The translations under genes were made by a program, and so were the position numbers. Of a stretch of DNA of 64,000 nt, positions 12,426 through 21,268 are shown in pieces. The notes under the pieces are model-generated. The model searched no databases and had not been told where the DNA came from. It worked only from the letters and a program-made list of their open reading frames with translations. This stretch comes from Marivivens sp. LCG002 (lineage in GTDB: Bacteria > Pseudomonadota > Alphaproteobacteria > Rhodobacterales > Rhodobacteraceae), in the NCBI RefSeq assembly GCF_030264275.1, contig NZ_CP127165.1, positions 546,001 through 610,000 of the forward strand. Direction: 5' to 3'. How positions within the stretch are numbered: the first letter of the stretch is position 1; the number at the start of each line of letters is the position of its first letter.

Positions 12426-12435
12426 GTCCTGACCC

Positions 12436-12750
12436 TAGGGCCTCGTATCCAGAATAGTCTTGGCCGCATGCGCAGCTTAACTGTGGTTTGTGGCTGGTCG
12501 TGGTTCGTAGCTGATAAGGTTTAAGTTTCATGCTGCGAATTTGTGTCAGCGACCATACAAATATGCGTCCCACTGTGCTCGATGCTAAAAAAATTTGGTC
12601 CGAAGAAGGCCAAGCCCTTTCGGACGGAGCAGTACGGAAAGGTGCTGTTTGCATTCAGTTGGGGCAAGCTGTTGACGCAAATTTAGATATTCAATAAAAA
12701 TATGGATAATAGGTAGCTGTTCTGCCTCTTCTGATGGCGAGGAGTGCCGC
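12436..12750. other. Gene-poor stretch between the IS and the polysaccharide island
   Basis: 315 bp with no confident gene. A 44-codon open frame at 12563-12697 (+) has no recognisable family and no good ribosome site. The AT-rich end (from about 12680) is a plausible promoter region for the gene at 12751. On the other side of the IS, at 11453-11602 (-), lies a short frame with a coding-like look that could be the tail of a gene broken by the insertion; this is weak. Confidence 0.4.
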
Positions 12751-13668
12751 GTGTTTAGAGTGAAACTTTCAGACATCGCGGCAAAAGCTGAGCGAGAGTT
12801 CGGCGCAAAATGTGTTAATTGTGACGTTGACCTTTATTTGACGCGCGCAGTTCCCATCTCGGACTGTTCTATTGGAACCATTACCTTTGCGAATTCTGTA
12901 GATGTTGCCGCAAAAATCGATCGCGTTAAAGGTGCACTCGTTATTGCACCTAGAGATTTTGCTCCGAAGGAAGAGGGATGTTCAGCCGTGCTGGTCGAAA
13001 ATCCCCGATTGGTATTCGGATTGATCGTCGGCGACCTTTACCAAGTTGAGCACTCTGGCTCGATCCATCCAAGCGCTGTTGTAGATCAAACTGCGAAACT
13101 TGGTTCCAACGTTTCGATTGGCGCCAATACTGTGATTGGTCCTTATTGTAGCATTGGTGATAACGTAACTATTCATCATAACGTAGTTATCGACCGCGCG
13201 GTCATTATCGGGCGTGATAGCTCGGTGCTTTCGGGTTCAGTGATCGGAGAGGCCGGGTTCGGCGTCGAAACCGCTAAAGACGGTAAGACATTCAGATTGC
13301 CTCATATTGGGGGAGTCGTCATAGGGGAACGTGTAGTCATCGGGAGCATGAACTCGATCGCAGCCGGCACACTGGTTCCAACGGTGATTGAGGATGATGT
13401 ACAGACAGACAACCTCGTTCATATCGCGCATAATGTCAGGGTCGGCGCTAGTACCTTGATAACGGCTTGTGCTGAGATCAGTGGAAGCGTGACGATCGGC
13501 GCAAGGAGTTGGATTGGACCCAATGCGTCCATTATGAACAAGGTTTCTATTGGCGAAGATGCCATGATCGGGTTAGGAGCGGTTGTAACTAAATCAGTGC
13601 CTGGAAATACGATCGTAGCAGGCTCGCCCGCTCGCATCCTGCGGCTCCGACATAAAGAAGAGCAATGA
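12751..13668 (+). CDS. LpxD-like left-handed beta-helix N-acyltransferase
   Basis: 305 aa, GTG start after GGCGAGGAG. The N-terminal domain (about 1-100) resembles the uridine-binding domain of LpxD, and residues about 105-290 are isoleucine-rich hexapeptide repeats. The DNLVHIAHNVRVG segment holds the catalytic-type His of LpxD. LpxD moves a hydroxyacyl chain from ACP to a UDP-sugar amine in lipid A synthesis, but here the gene is outside any lpx operon and overlaps by 4 bp a glycosyltransferase. It more likely acylates an amino sugar of the nearby polysaccharide. It is AT-richer than the flank. Confidence 0.75.
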   Translation: MFRVKLSDIAAKAEREFGAKCVNCDVDLYLTRAVPISDCSIGTITFANSVDVAAKIDRVKGALVIAPRDFAPKEEGCSAVLVENPRLVFGLIVGDLYQVEHSGSIHPSAVVDQTAKLGSNVSIGANTVIGPYCSIGDNVTIHHNVVIDRAVIIGRDSSVLSGSVIGEAGFGVETAKDGKTFRLPHIGGVVIGERVVIGSMNSIAAGTLVPTVIEDDVQTDNLVHIAHNVRVGASTLITACAEISGSVTIGARSWIGPNASIMNKVSIGEDAMIGLGAVVTKSVPGNTIVAGSPARILRLRHKEEQ

Positions 13669-14975
13669 CCCTAAAAAAACCGACCATTTGGATTGTCGCG
13701 ACAGGCGAACCTGTTCCCTTTGTTGCGGAAGAGAGTCGTGATCGATACTTGCGTGCAGGAAAATTGAGCGAGTATTTTGCAGCTCAGGGCTATGATACGG
13801 TCTGGTGGACGGCGCGCTTCAACCATAATTCGAAAAGTCATCGCAACGTTAATGCAGATGTTTTAGTGAAATCGAACCCGGGTCAACCAGACTTGGTGTT
13901 TCTCGGCTCTTCAGGATATCGTAGCCATATCGGCTTAGCGCGTTTGCGTGATCATTGGCAACTTGGGCGGAATTTTAGGAGACTTGCTCCGAGCCTGGAT
14001 CGTCCGGATGTAATTTTTTGCAGTTATCCAACGGTCGAGCTGGCCTATGAGGCTGTGCGTTTCGGGAAAAAGTACGGGATACCCGTCATTATAGATGTTC
14101 GCGACCTGTGGCCTGATGTGATTTACGAGCGCCTTGAGCAAATCGTCAAGATCCGGGTAAACGGTATGCTTGTGCCTTACGAGCGGATGGCTCGATATGT
14201 GTTCAAGCATGCGACGGCTGTCACGGCAATTTCGACGGGTATTTTGAACTGGGCGCAAACCCGTTTTCAGCGTCCTGAAAGCAAAATCTCTCGAGATGCT
14301 TCCTTCTATCAGTTTAAACAAGAAGCTCCCGCACCTGGTGGAGGTGCTGAAGAGAAAGAATATTTTAAGTGTCAAGGTATTGACCTTGATGCAGATATCA
14401 CTCGATTTGTCTGGGTCGGCAATATTGTTCCTGACACTGATGCCGACGCCTTGTTGGAGGCGATTGAAAAGCTACCGGATGAAGTGGCGCGTAAGCTCGA
14501 GTTTGTGATATGCGGCAATGGTTCTCTTGTTGAGCGTGTGAAGAAAATGTCTAAAAACCATCCGCATTTGAAATATGCAGGATGGGTTAACGCCAAACAG
14601 ATAACGGCTCTGATGACCAGGTCTCATATCGGCCTCCTTTGCTACCTAGACCGCTTGGATTTTCGAATTTCTATCCCAAACAAAGTTCTCGATTATCTCG
14701 ATGGCGAATGTAGAATTTTGACCAATCTTGAAGGTGAAATTGATGTGGTTTGCAAGGGAACGGATGCTGTTATTCGCTACCCTACAGGTAACGTAGATGC
14801 GCTTACCGAGCTTTTTTCCCAAATAGCCGCGTCGCCGGATCATTTCAGGCAAAAATTCGAAACCGGGAAAGCTATCTTTAGAGAGCATTTCTGGTCAGAT
14901 CGTGTCTTGCCTCAGATTGAGGAGTTTATTCTCTCCAATATAAAGCAGGATAAAGAAAGAAAAAATCAAGGATGA
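13665..14975 (+). CDS. Glycosyltransferase, GT4 family
   Basis: 436 aa. GT-B fold: the N-terminal half has VVDVRDLWPD-like acceptor-domain sequence (IIDVRDLWPDVIYE). The C-terminal half has the donor-domain pattern VWVGNIVPDTDADALLEAI, LEFVICGNGSLVERV and a PNKVLDYLDGE motif near residue 345. It starts inside the stop of the LpxD-like gene (ATGA) and ends inside the start of the deacetylase (ATGA), so the three are translationally coupled. Donor and acceptor sugars are not predictable. Cytoplasmic or membrane-associated. Confidence 0.85.
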   Translation: MTLKKPTIWIVATGEPVPFVAEESRDRYLRAGKLSEYFAAQGYDTVWWTARFNHNSKSHRNVNADVLVKSNPGQPDLVFLGSSGYRSHIGLARLRDHWQLGRNFRRLAPSLDRPDVIFCSYPTVELAYEAVRFGKKYGIPVIIDVRDLWPDVIYERLEQIVKIRVNGMLVPYERMARYVFKHATAVTAISTGILNWAQTRFQRPESKISRDASFYQFKQEAPAPGGGAEEKEYFKCQGIDLDADITRFVWVGNIVPDTDADALLEAIEKLPDEVARKLEFVICGNGSLVERVKKMSKNHPHLKYAGWVNAKQITALMTRSHIGLLCYLDRLDFRISIPNKVLDYLDGECRILTNLEGEIDVVCKGTDAVIRYPTGNVDALTELFSQIAASPDHFRQKFETGKAIFREHFWSDRVLPQIEEFILSNIKQDKERKNQG

Positions 14976-15646
14976 GTGTCTTGAGTAAACCCATATTCGG
15001 TGAAACCGCGGGTCGTTCTTGCAGGATTTTGCTCCTGTCGGCCCACACGGATGATTGCGAGATTGGAATGGGCGCAACAATTGCGCGCTTAGTTGACTCT
15101 GGCTTCGAGATTAAGTGGGTTGTATTTTGCAATGCATGGCAGTCGCTCCCGAAAGATTGCGCACAAGATACGCTTTTGCGAGAGCAAATTGCTTCGGCAC
15201 GGGCTTTGGGTGTTTCAAAAGATCAACTCGAATTCCATAATATTCCGGTGCGTCGTTTTCCGGAATTTAGGCAAGACATATTAGAAAATTTGGTAGAAAT
15301 CGGGCGAAGGTTTTCGCCTGATATTGTATTTTGCCCTTCGCTGCAGGACAGACATCAAGATCATCTCACGCTTGCACAAGAGGCAGAGCGTGCGTTCAAG
15401 CGCACAAAGCTTTTAGGTTACGTGCTGCCGTGGAATATTACCAAGGAAATACGGAATCTATATGTCGAGGTGAGCGAAGAACATTTTGATCGGAAAGTTC
15501 GCGCGCTTTCTGCATATCAAAGCCAAGCAGGTAGGGGCTATTTCAGGGATGGTGTTTTTGAAAGCATTTCCCGAGCATCTGGCGCGCACATCGATAAAGA
15601 GTTTTGCGAAACCTTCGAAGTGATCAAATGGGTTGAGGCACTTTAG
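14972..15646 (+). CDS. PIG-L/LmbE-family deacetylase
   Basis: 224 aa. Zinc-dependent N-deacetylase family that removes acetyl from GlcNAc-type sugars. The motif LSAHTDDCEIGMG corresponds to the AHPDDxE zinc and base site (with Thr in place of Pro), and RHQDHLT near residue 130 supplies the second zinc-binding His. It overlaps the preceding glycosyltransferase by 4 bp. With the LpxD-like acyltransferase two genes upstream, it could deacetylate a sugar that is then re-acylated; that order is inference. Confidence 0.85.
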   Translation: MSVLSKPIFGETAGRSCRILLLSAHTDDCEIGMGATIARLVDSGFEIKWVVFCNAWQSLPKDCAQDTLLREQIASARALGVSKDQLEFHNIPVRRFPEFRQDILENLVEIGRRFSPDIVFCPSLQDRHQDHLTLAQEAERAFKRTKLLGYVLPWNITKEIRNLYVEVSEEHFDRKVRALSAYQSQAGRGYFRDGVFESISRASGAHIDKEFCETFEVIKWVEAL

Positions 15647-15707
15647 ATTTCACACTTCGAGGCACAACTCATCTACCACCTGAATATTCAAAGATCATGG
15701 CGGTATT

Positions 15708-16649
15708 TCATGCTACGCCTTGTGTATGACCTTCGTCGACTGTAAAAGCAGGAATTTCGGCTTCTCTATCTAACCATTTGTAAACAATAAAGTTGCCGGA
15801 TGCTGTCCGCTTGTACAGCGAGGGGAATGCAGTGTATTTATCAAACGTAGGGTGCGTTGTGATCCTTCGGACGACACCACTTCCCAAATTTTGTTTACGC
15901 AGTGCAATTAAGGACCCTTTCAAGAGTTCAGGATCGGTGATCTCGGAAATGAAAAGATCAGACGCGCTCGGTTTGGCTGTGTACAAGACGCTTCGGTCTT
16001 TGTCGAACCAAACAATATTTCTGTATGGATTCTCGAAATAGCGGTAATTGAAGTAACGTTCATCACGCAAAATTTCGAACGCAGCTCCCTGCGCTGAATC
16101 CATACTCTTTGGTTCAATAAGGCTCCTAGAGATGGATTTCGGCGCAAGCTTTAATACCCTGTTCAAGAGATACGAGAACGGTTTGAGCACTATGACTTCG
16201 TCGAAAAGCTCGTTTCCAATCTGAAAGCCGGCTTTCTCAAACGGTTTGATCGCAGACGTGAAACCCCAGATGCAAGCGATGTTTTTGTCACGAGCCCATT
16301 CAAAAACAACTTTATACATGGATGCGAAAACACCAAGGCCTCTGCATACTGGGTCAAGAAGCGTATATTCGCTCTTGGCTGAAAGTAGCTTTTGACCGTT
16401 TAACGTTGCTATCATTGGTATTAGCGCCTGCGTACCTATTAGGCGGTCGCCAAGGAAAGCTCCGACAATCACACCTTCCATGGGAAGCGAGGTGCTACGA
16501 TATTGCCACATGAGAGTCGAAGTATTTGCGTCTTGTGATCCGACCTCTCGGTGGAACGCGCTCACTGTTTCGAATTCGTTCGTTTCGATTACACGGTAAC
16601 AAATGTCTTCGGGCTTGATGGTCATTGAATTTCTCTTATAAAAATTCAT
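15708..16649 (-). CDS. GNAT-like acyltransferase
   Basis: 313 aa from the first ATG; a second ATG at 16625 (MTIKPEDICYR) is also plausible and has a slightly better upstream purine run. Residues about 60-150 have the GNAT pattern: GAFLGDRLIGTQALIP, then LDPVCRGLGVFASMYKVVFEWA (acetyl-CoA loop region), then a CIWGF-TSAIKPFEKAGF segment. The C-terminal half is a second domain of unclear type. It is on the opposite strand to its neighbours and convergent with the deacetylase. It probably acylates a sugar of the locus; the substrate is unknown. Confidence 0.65.
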   Translation of the reverse strand: MNFYKRNSMTIKPEDICYRVIETNEFETVSAFHREVGSQDANTSTLMWQYRSTSLPMEGVIVGAFLGDRLIGTQALIPMIATLNGQKLLSAKSEYTLLDPVCRGLGVFASMYKVVFEWARDKNIACIWGFTSAIKPFEKAGFQIGNELFDEVIVLKPFSYLLNRVLKLAPKSISRSLIEPKSMDSAQGAAFEILRDERYFNYRYFENPYRNIVWFDKDRSVLYTAKPSASDLFISEITDPELLKGSLIALRKQNLGSGVVRRITTHPTFDKYTAFPSLYKRTASGNFIVYKWLDREAEIPAFTVDEGHTQGVA

Positions 16650-16806
16650 CGCAAGTAACCATTACCGATAACAAACGTCAAGTAAACGGTCTCGACCTGT
16701 GCAGATCATGGTTCGCGGTTTTAAGATTGCGACTTGCGATACTTGATCATCTCCGACAAGGTCTTGATTTGGTTTGAAGGACCAGAAGTACGATTTGGAG
16801 AGCCCA

Positions 16807-18201
16807 ATGCTTCGTATCACCGTTCCAGACGGACATGAGAATGCTAGAGAATATGCAACCAGGGTGCTCTTCGAGACGTTCCTCGGATTAGAAGTGGAAA
16901 TCTTACAAGACAACACGCCTTTCTATTCTATCGAGATGCCTAACCAAAAGGGAAAGCTTCTGATCCCGGATGTATTTTTTGCCGCAATGGGAACTGATTG
17001 GCTATGTCGTGCTTTATCGCCCAACTCTCCGCTCGAAGTGTTCGATACGCGGGTTCTTCAACCGACCCCTGTGACTGTAGAACCCCTGCTTCCGATTCTT
17101 TTTGGTGACAAGGCAGTTCGGTTCGTGCAGACGGATTCGGAATGTCAGTTGCCAATCGATATCATTGGAAGCGCTTTCTATATGCTTTCGCGATACGAAG
17201 AAGCAGTGTCCGATAGCAAGGACATTCACGGTCGCTTCCCCGCTTCCGCATCCGTCGCGGCGCGCGAGGGGTTTCTTGAGCGACCAATCATAGATGAATA
17301 TGTTGAAGTTCTCTGGTCGGGTCTCGTTTCAACGTGGCCCTCGCTCGTGAGAAAAACGCGAACTGGCAGGACATATGTAACTTGTGATGTCGATTGCCCG
17401 TATCAATTCTATCTGCGTAGTTGGAAGCGCTCTTTGCGCGTTGTCGTGGGCGACTTGGTTAAACGTCGATCCGTAAAGGCGGCTCTTGCAACCGTCGGGC
17501 AATATCTGCAGGTGAGGTCCGGCAATTTGATGGCAGATCCATTCTATGAGGCAGTTTCATGGATTATGGATACTAATGAAAAACACGGACACCAAGCTTC
17601 GTTCTACTTCATTCCGGAAGGTAGCAACCCGCAATTTGATCAAGGCTATTCCTTGGACGATCCAGTTCTTCAGCAGATGTTCGAAGCGATCCGCGATCGA
17701 GGTCACCGAGTGGGCCTTCATCCGAGTTATGAGAGCCACTACGATCAAGGACGCATCGTTCGTGAAGCCGAACTCTTGCGCAAAGCGATGTCGAACGCGG
17801 GCTTCGAGCAAGAGCTACTCGGTGGCCGACAGCATTACTTGAGGTGGGACATCGGCACACCTGCACGTTGGGAAGCAGCTGGAATGAACTATGACTCGAC
17901 ATTGTCCTTTCCGGAGGTGGCTGGATTTCGAGCCGGGACGAGTCATCCTTTCCCTATGTACGATCTTGTGGAAAATCGCCCATTGAAACTTATCCAACGT
18001 CCTTTGATTGCAGCGGAATCCATAATCGTGAGCGACGTTTATATGGGTATGGGAACGACTGAGGTTGCGTTGAACTATTTCAAAGAACTTCGGCAGCGCT
18101 GCTATCTGTTTGGGGGTGAGTTTACGCTATTGTGGCATAATTCCAGCTTCACCCAGCTTCCAGAAAGGCAGTTCTATGAAGAATTGCTGGAAAGTGCCTA
18201 G
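16807..18201 (+). CDS. Polysaccharide deacetylase family protein with N-terminal extension
   Basis: 464 aa. The N-terminal 180 residues form a domain often fused to bacterial deacetylases of this sort (PEGHENAREY-like start, then LPIDIIGSAFYMLSRYEE). From about residue 195 a NodB-like fold follows: TCDVDCPY holds the metal-binding Asp, GHQASFYFIPEG a core strand, and GHRVGLHPSYES the metal His. C-terminal LLWHNSSF is the last motif. The ATG at 16807 follows TTGGAGAG; an upstream TTG at 16774 is less likely. It may deacetylate a glycan in the cytoplasm or periplasm; no signal peptide is evident. Confidence 0.8.
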   Translation: MLRITVPDGHENAREYATRVLFETFLGLEVEILQDNTPFYSIEMPNQKGKLLIPDVFFAAMGTDWLCRALSPNSPLEVFDTRVLQPTPVTVEPLLPILFGDKAVRFVQTDSECQLPIDIIGSAFYMLSRYEEAVSDSKDIHGRFPASASVAAREGFLERPIIDEYVEVLWSGLVSTWPSLVRKTRTGRTYVTCDVDCPYQFYLRSWKRSLRVVVGDLVKRRSVKAALATVGQYLQVRSGNLMADPFYEAVSWIMDTNEKHGHQASFYFIPEGSNPQFDQGYSLDDPVLQQMFEAIRDRGHRVGLHPSYESHYDQGRIVREAELLRKAMSNAGFEQELLGGRQHYLRWDIGTPARWEAAGMNYDSTLSFPEVAGFRAGTSHPFPMYDLVENRPLKLIQRPLIAAESIIVSDVYMGMGTTEVALNYFKELRQRCYLFGGEFTLLWHNSSFTQLPERQFYEELLESA

Positions 18202-18442
18202 TTAGATTGCAGAATAAGTGGTTCACCGTTTATGTTGCTGTTTGTCGACAGTGCCACCAAAATGGCCCGAAGTATTTGCAAACCAATTTCCGCCCAAGTA
18301 ATTAGCCTCGCATATTCCCTCGATTCTTACTGGATTGGGGCTCGCAGTGCGTTCGAACGAGAAGTTTCGAAATGATAGCGAGTCTGCTGCAGTTTAACGA
18401 GTGAAATTAGTTGAATCGTAACTAAAAATTGTGGTGGGGCAG

Positions 18443-19738
18443 ATGAAGCTAATCCAAAAAATTTCGTCGAAACAGGCGGTTATCGGCGTTCTGGGGCTTG
18501 GCTATGTGGGTATTCCCCTTGCTCTCGCTACAGTTGCAAACGGCTTTCGTGTTATCGGCTTCGATATAGTCGAGTCGAGAGTAAAGGAGCTGAACGACGG
18601 GATCAGTATGATCAAGCATATCCCGAGCGCAGCAATCAAAGACATGCGGGAAAACGGGTTCGAGGCCACAACGGATTTTTCTCGCGCAGCTGAATGTGAT
18701 GCTTTGATCATCTGCGTCCCGACGCCGCTAAATGAATATCGCGAGCCCGACCTCTCCTACGTTGTAGCGACAGTTGAATCTGTTGCGCCTTATCTGCGTG
18801 AGGAGCAACTGCTCTCGCTTGAAAGCACAACGTGGCCCGGCACCACCAAAGAAATCCTTCTGCCGATCGTCGAAAAATCTGGCCTGAAAGTTGGCGCGAA
18901 TTTTTATCTCGTATATTCTCCGGAGCGCGAGGATCCGGGGAACGAGAACTTCAATACGCGCAATATTCCCAAGGTCGTGGGGGGACATACCTCTGAATGT
19001 TTGAGTGCCGGCGCAGCACTGTATGGGGCCCTCGTTGATACCGTTGTGCCCGTTAGTAGCACTCAGACAGCAGAGATGGTGAAACTCCTCGAGAATATCC
19101 ACCGTTCGATCAATATTGGTCTTGTGAACGAGATGAAGGTAGTTGCGGATGCGATGGGCCTCGATATTTTCGAGGTCATAGACGCTGCAAAGACCAAGCC
19201 CTTCGGCTTTACTGCCTATTATCCCGGGCCGGGAATAGGTGGGCATTGTATTCCGATCGATCCCTTTTACCTGACCTGGAAGGCGCGCGAATACGGGTTG
19301 CACACGCGGTTCATTGAGCTCGCTGGCGAGATCAATGCTTCGATGCCACAATACGTCGTAGATAAAACCGTCCGTGCACTGAATGAAGCAGGGAAGAGCC
19401 TTAAATCTTCGAAGGTTCTTGCGCTAGGCATTGCGTACAAATCAAACGTTGACGACATGCGGGAAAGCCCTTCGGTCTTTGTTATGGAGCTGCTCCGTGA
19501 GTGGGGGGCGGATGTCCATTATTCTGATCCGCATGTACCTGTGTTCCCCGAAATGCGTGAACATTCCTTCGACCTGAGTTCAGTCGATTTGAGCCCCGAG
19601 GTTGTGGCTTCCTACGATGCGGTAATTTTGTTAACGGCGCATAACGCTTTTGACTACGAAATGATCCAGAAAAACGCACGTTTGATCGTCGATACGCGCG
19701 GTAAGTTCCGCGGATCCGAAAACGTAATCTGTGCATAA
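18443..19738 (+). CDS. wbpA: UDP-N-acetylglucosamine 6-dehydrogenase, WbpA-like
   Basis: 431 aa. NAD-dependent oxidation of the C6 hydroxyl of UDP-GlcNAc to the uronic acid. Rossmann motif [14 protein letters not shown] is near residue 14, the catalytic Cys lies in [13 protein letters not shown], and the C-terminal UDP-binding domain has the [15 protein letters not shown] motif. The ATG at 18443 follows GGTGGGG and is preferred to a GTG four codons earlier. It is followed at once by WbpB-, WbpD- and WbpE-like genes, which points to UDP-GlcNAc rather than UDP-ManNAc or UDP-Glc as substrate. A 240-bp upstream gap probably holds the promoter. Confidence 0.88.
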   Translation: MKLIQKISSKQAVIGVLGLGYVGIPLALATVANGFRVIGFDIVESRVKELNDGISMIKHIPSAAIKDMRENGFEATTDFSRAAECDALIICVPTPLNEYREPDLSYVVATVESVAPYLREEQLLSLESTTWPGTTKEILLPIVEKSGLKVGANFYLVYSPEREDPGNENFNTRNIPKVVGGHTSECLSAGAALYGALVDTVVPVSSTQTAEMVKLLENIHRSINIGLVNEMKVVADAMGLDIFEVIDAAKTKPFGFTAYYPGPGIGGHCIPIDPFYLTWKAREYGLHTRFIELAGEINASMPQYVVDKTVRALNEAGKSLKSSKVLALGIAYKSNVDDMRESPSVFVMELLREWGADVHYSDPHVPVFPEMREHSFDLSSVDLSPEVVASYDAVILLTAHNAFDYEMIQKNARLIVDTRGKFRGSENVICA

Positions 19739-19750
19739 GGAATGAACAGC

Positions 19751-20695
19751 ATGACCACCAAATATGCACTCATCGGCGCGGCCGGATACATCGCACCGCG
19801 TCATATGAAAGCCATTAAGGAAACGGGCGGCAATCTTGTCGCGGCATACGACACAAATGACAGTGTCGGGATTATGGATAGTCATTTTCCCCAGTCAGAA
19901 TATTTTACCGAGTTCGAACTGTTTGCCGACTACCTCGGCTCGAAGCGCGCACCAAAAATCGATTATATTCCGATTTGTTCGCCGAACTATCTGCATAAGG
20001 CGCACATCGGGTTTGCGCTACGTTCGGGTGCGGACGCAATCTGTGAGAAGCCCTTGGTTCTGAACCCCTCAGATCTCGATGATCTTGCAGAACTCGAGGT
20101 CGCTACAGGACGGAAGGTGAATTCGATCCTTCAACTGCGGCTGCATCCTTCGATCATCGCTCTACGTGATCGCATAGCGAATGGCCCCAAAGACAAGGTT
20201 TATGACGTTGATCTTGGTTATTTCACCTCCCGTGGTAAGTGGTATCACACATCTTGGAAAGGATACGATCACCTCTCTGGCGGCATTGCGACCAACATCG
20301 GTGTCCATTTTTATGACATGCTGAGCTTTGTTTTCGGCCCGATCAAAGAGAACATTGTCCACTATCGCGGAGCCGACGCTGCTGCTGGCTATCTTGAATA
20401 TGCTCAGGCGCGCGTACGCTGGGTGCTCTCCATCAACCGAGATCATTTGCCCGCGCACGCCGCGCCCGGGCAATCCACCCATCGCTCGATCACCGTAGAA
20501 GGCGAGGAAATCGAGTTTTCGGGAGGTTTTACTGACCTTCACACGCAGAGCTATCAGTCTGTCCTTGCAGGAAATGGCTATGGATTGGATCAAGTCCGCT
20601 CCTCGATTGAAATCGTTAGCCATATCCGCACAGCACCAATCGAGCGAAACAGGGGAGAGATGCACCCTGATCTGAACAAGGTTATTGCCGGATGA
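19751..20695 (+). CDS. wbpB: WbpB-like UDP-N-acetyl-glucosaminuronate 3-oxidase (Gfo/Idh/MocA)
   Basis: 314 aa. It begins with ALIGAAGYIAPRHMKAIKETG, the start typical of WbpB. The EKPLV motif near residue 98 is the Gfo/Idh catalytic-region Lys-Pro pair. WbpB oxidises C3 of UDP-GlcNAcA, recycling NADH with 2-oxoglutarate. I chose the ATG at 19751 because AAGGA lies 9 bases upstream; an ATG three codons earlier sits on the ribosome site itself. The stop overlaps the next start by 4 bp. Confidence 0.88.
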   Translation: MTTKYALIGAAGYIAPRHMKAIKETGGNLVAAYDTNDSVGIMDSHFPQSEYFTEFELFADYLGSKRAPKIDYIPICSPNYLHKAHIGFALRSGADAICEKPLVLNPSDLDDLAELEVATGRKVNSILQLRLHPSIIALRDRIANGPKDKVYDVDLGYFTSRGKWYHTSWKGYDHLSGGIATNIGVHFYDMLSFVFGPIKENIVHYRGADAAAGYLEYAQARVRWVLSINRDHLPAHAAPGQSTHRSITVEGEEIEFSGGFTDLHTQSYQSVLAGNGYGLDQVRSSIEIVSHIRTAPIERNRGEMHPDLNKVIAG

Positions 20696-21267
20696 CGATC
20701 CAGAGCGTTTTCGTTCATGAGAGCGCCTATGTCGACGAAGGTGTGACCATCGGCGAAGGCACAAAGATCTGGCATTTCGCTCACGTTCTGCCGCGCACCA
20801 CAATTGGAAAGAACTGTATTCTTGGCCAGAACGTAATGGTGGGTCCGGACGTGGAGATTGGAGACGGCTGCAAGGTCCAGAATAATGTCGCGCTTTATCG
20901 CGGGATCGTTCTTGAGGACAATGTTTTCTGCGGTCCTTCGTGCGTCTTTACCAACGTGCTTACCCCTCGTGCCCACATTGAGCGCAAGGATGAGTTCGCG
21001 CCAACGCTTGTAAAGACCGGAGCGACGATTGGTGCAAATGCGACAATCATTTGCGGCAATACACTTGGCGCTTACTGTATGATTGCTGCCGGTGCAGTTG
21101 TCACCAAAGATGTTTCCGACTATGCGCTTATGGCGGGAGTGCTTGCTAGGCGGATTGGCTGGGTAAGTCAGTCCGGTGAGGTTCTAGGTCCCGATTTAGT
21201 TTGTCCGCGCACCGGTGAAGTCTACAAGGAAGTCGACGGTCAACTTTTCCCAGTCACTGAGGACTAG
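20692..21267 (+). CDS. wbpD: WbpD-like UDP-2-acetamido-3-amino-glucuronate N-acetyltransferase
   Basis: 191 aa. Left-handed beta-helix acetyltransferase: hexapeptide turns from YVDEGVTIGEGTKIWHFAHV through NCILGQNVMVGPDVEIGDGCKVQNN to GANATIICGNTLG. WbpD acetylates the C3 amine made by WbpE, giving UDP-GlcNAc(3NAc)A. A short C-terminal extension with LVCPRTGEVY is also usual in this family. It starts within the WbpB stop (ATGA) and ends one base before the aminotransferase ATG. Confidence 0.88.
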   Translation: MTIQSVFVHESAYVDEGVTIGEGTKIWHFAHVLPRTTIGKNCILGQNVMVGPDVEIGDGCKVQNNVALYRGIVLEDNVFCGPSCVFTNVLTPRAHIERKDEFAPTLVKTGATIGANATIICGNTLGAYCMIAAGAVVTKDVSDYALMAGVLARRIGWVSQSGEVLGPDLVCPRTGEVYKEVDGQLFPVTED

Positions 21268-21268
21268 A

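Larger units (their letters stand above)
11604..12435 (+). mobile_element. IS5-family insertion sequence (IS427-like group), 832 bp
   Basis: Terminal inverted repeats GGGTCAAGACCCA (11604-11616) and the complement of TGAGTCCTGACCC (12423-12435) match at 11 of 13 positions. A TA flanks both ends (11602-11603 and 12436-12437), consistent with a 2-bp target duplication. Inside are two overlapping transposase frames with an A-rich slip site. It sits exactly between the GC-rich oxyR side and the AT-richer polysaccharide island. Length, ends and protein all agree with the IS427 group of IS5. Confidence 0.9.

Noticed and set aside
12563-12697. 44-codon frame after the IS
   Set aside because: No family, no ribosome site and too short to stand alone; mentioned only as content of the gap.
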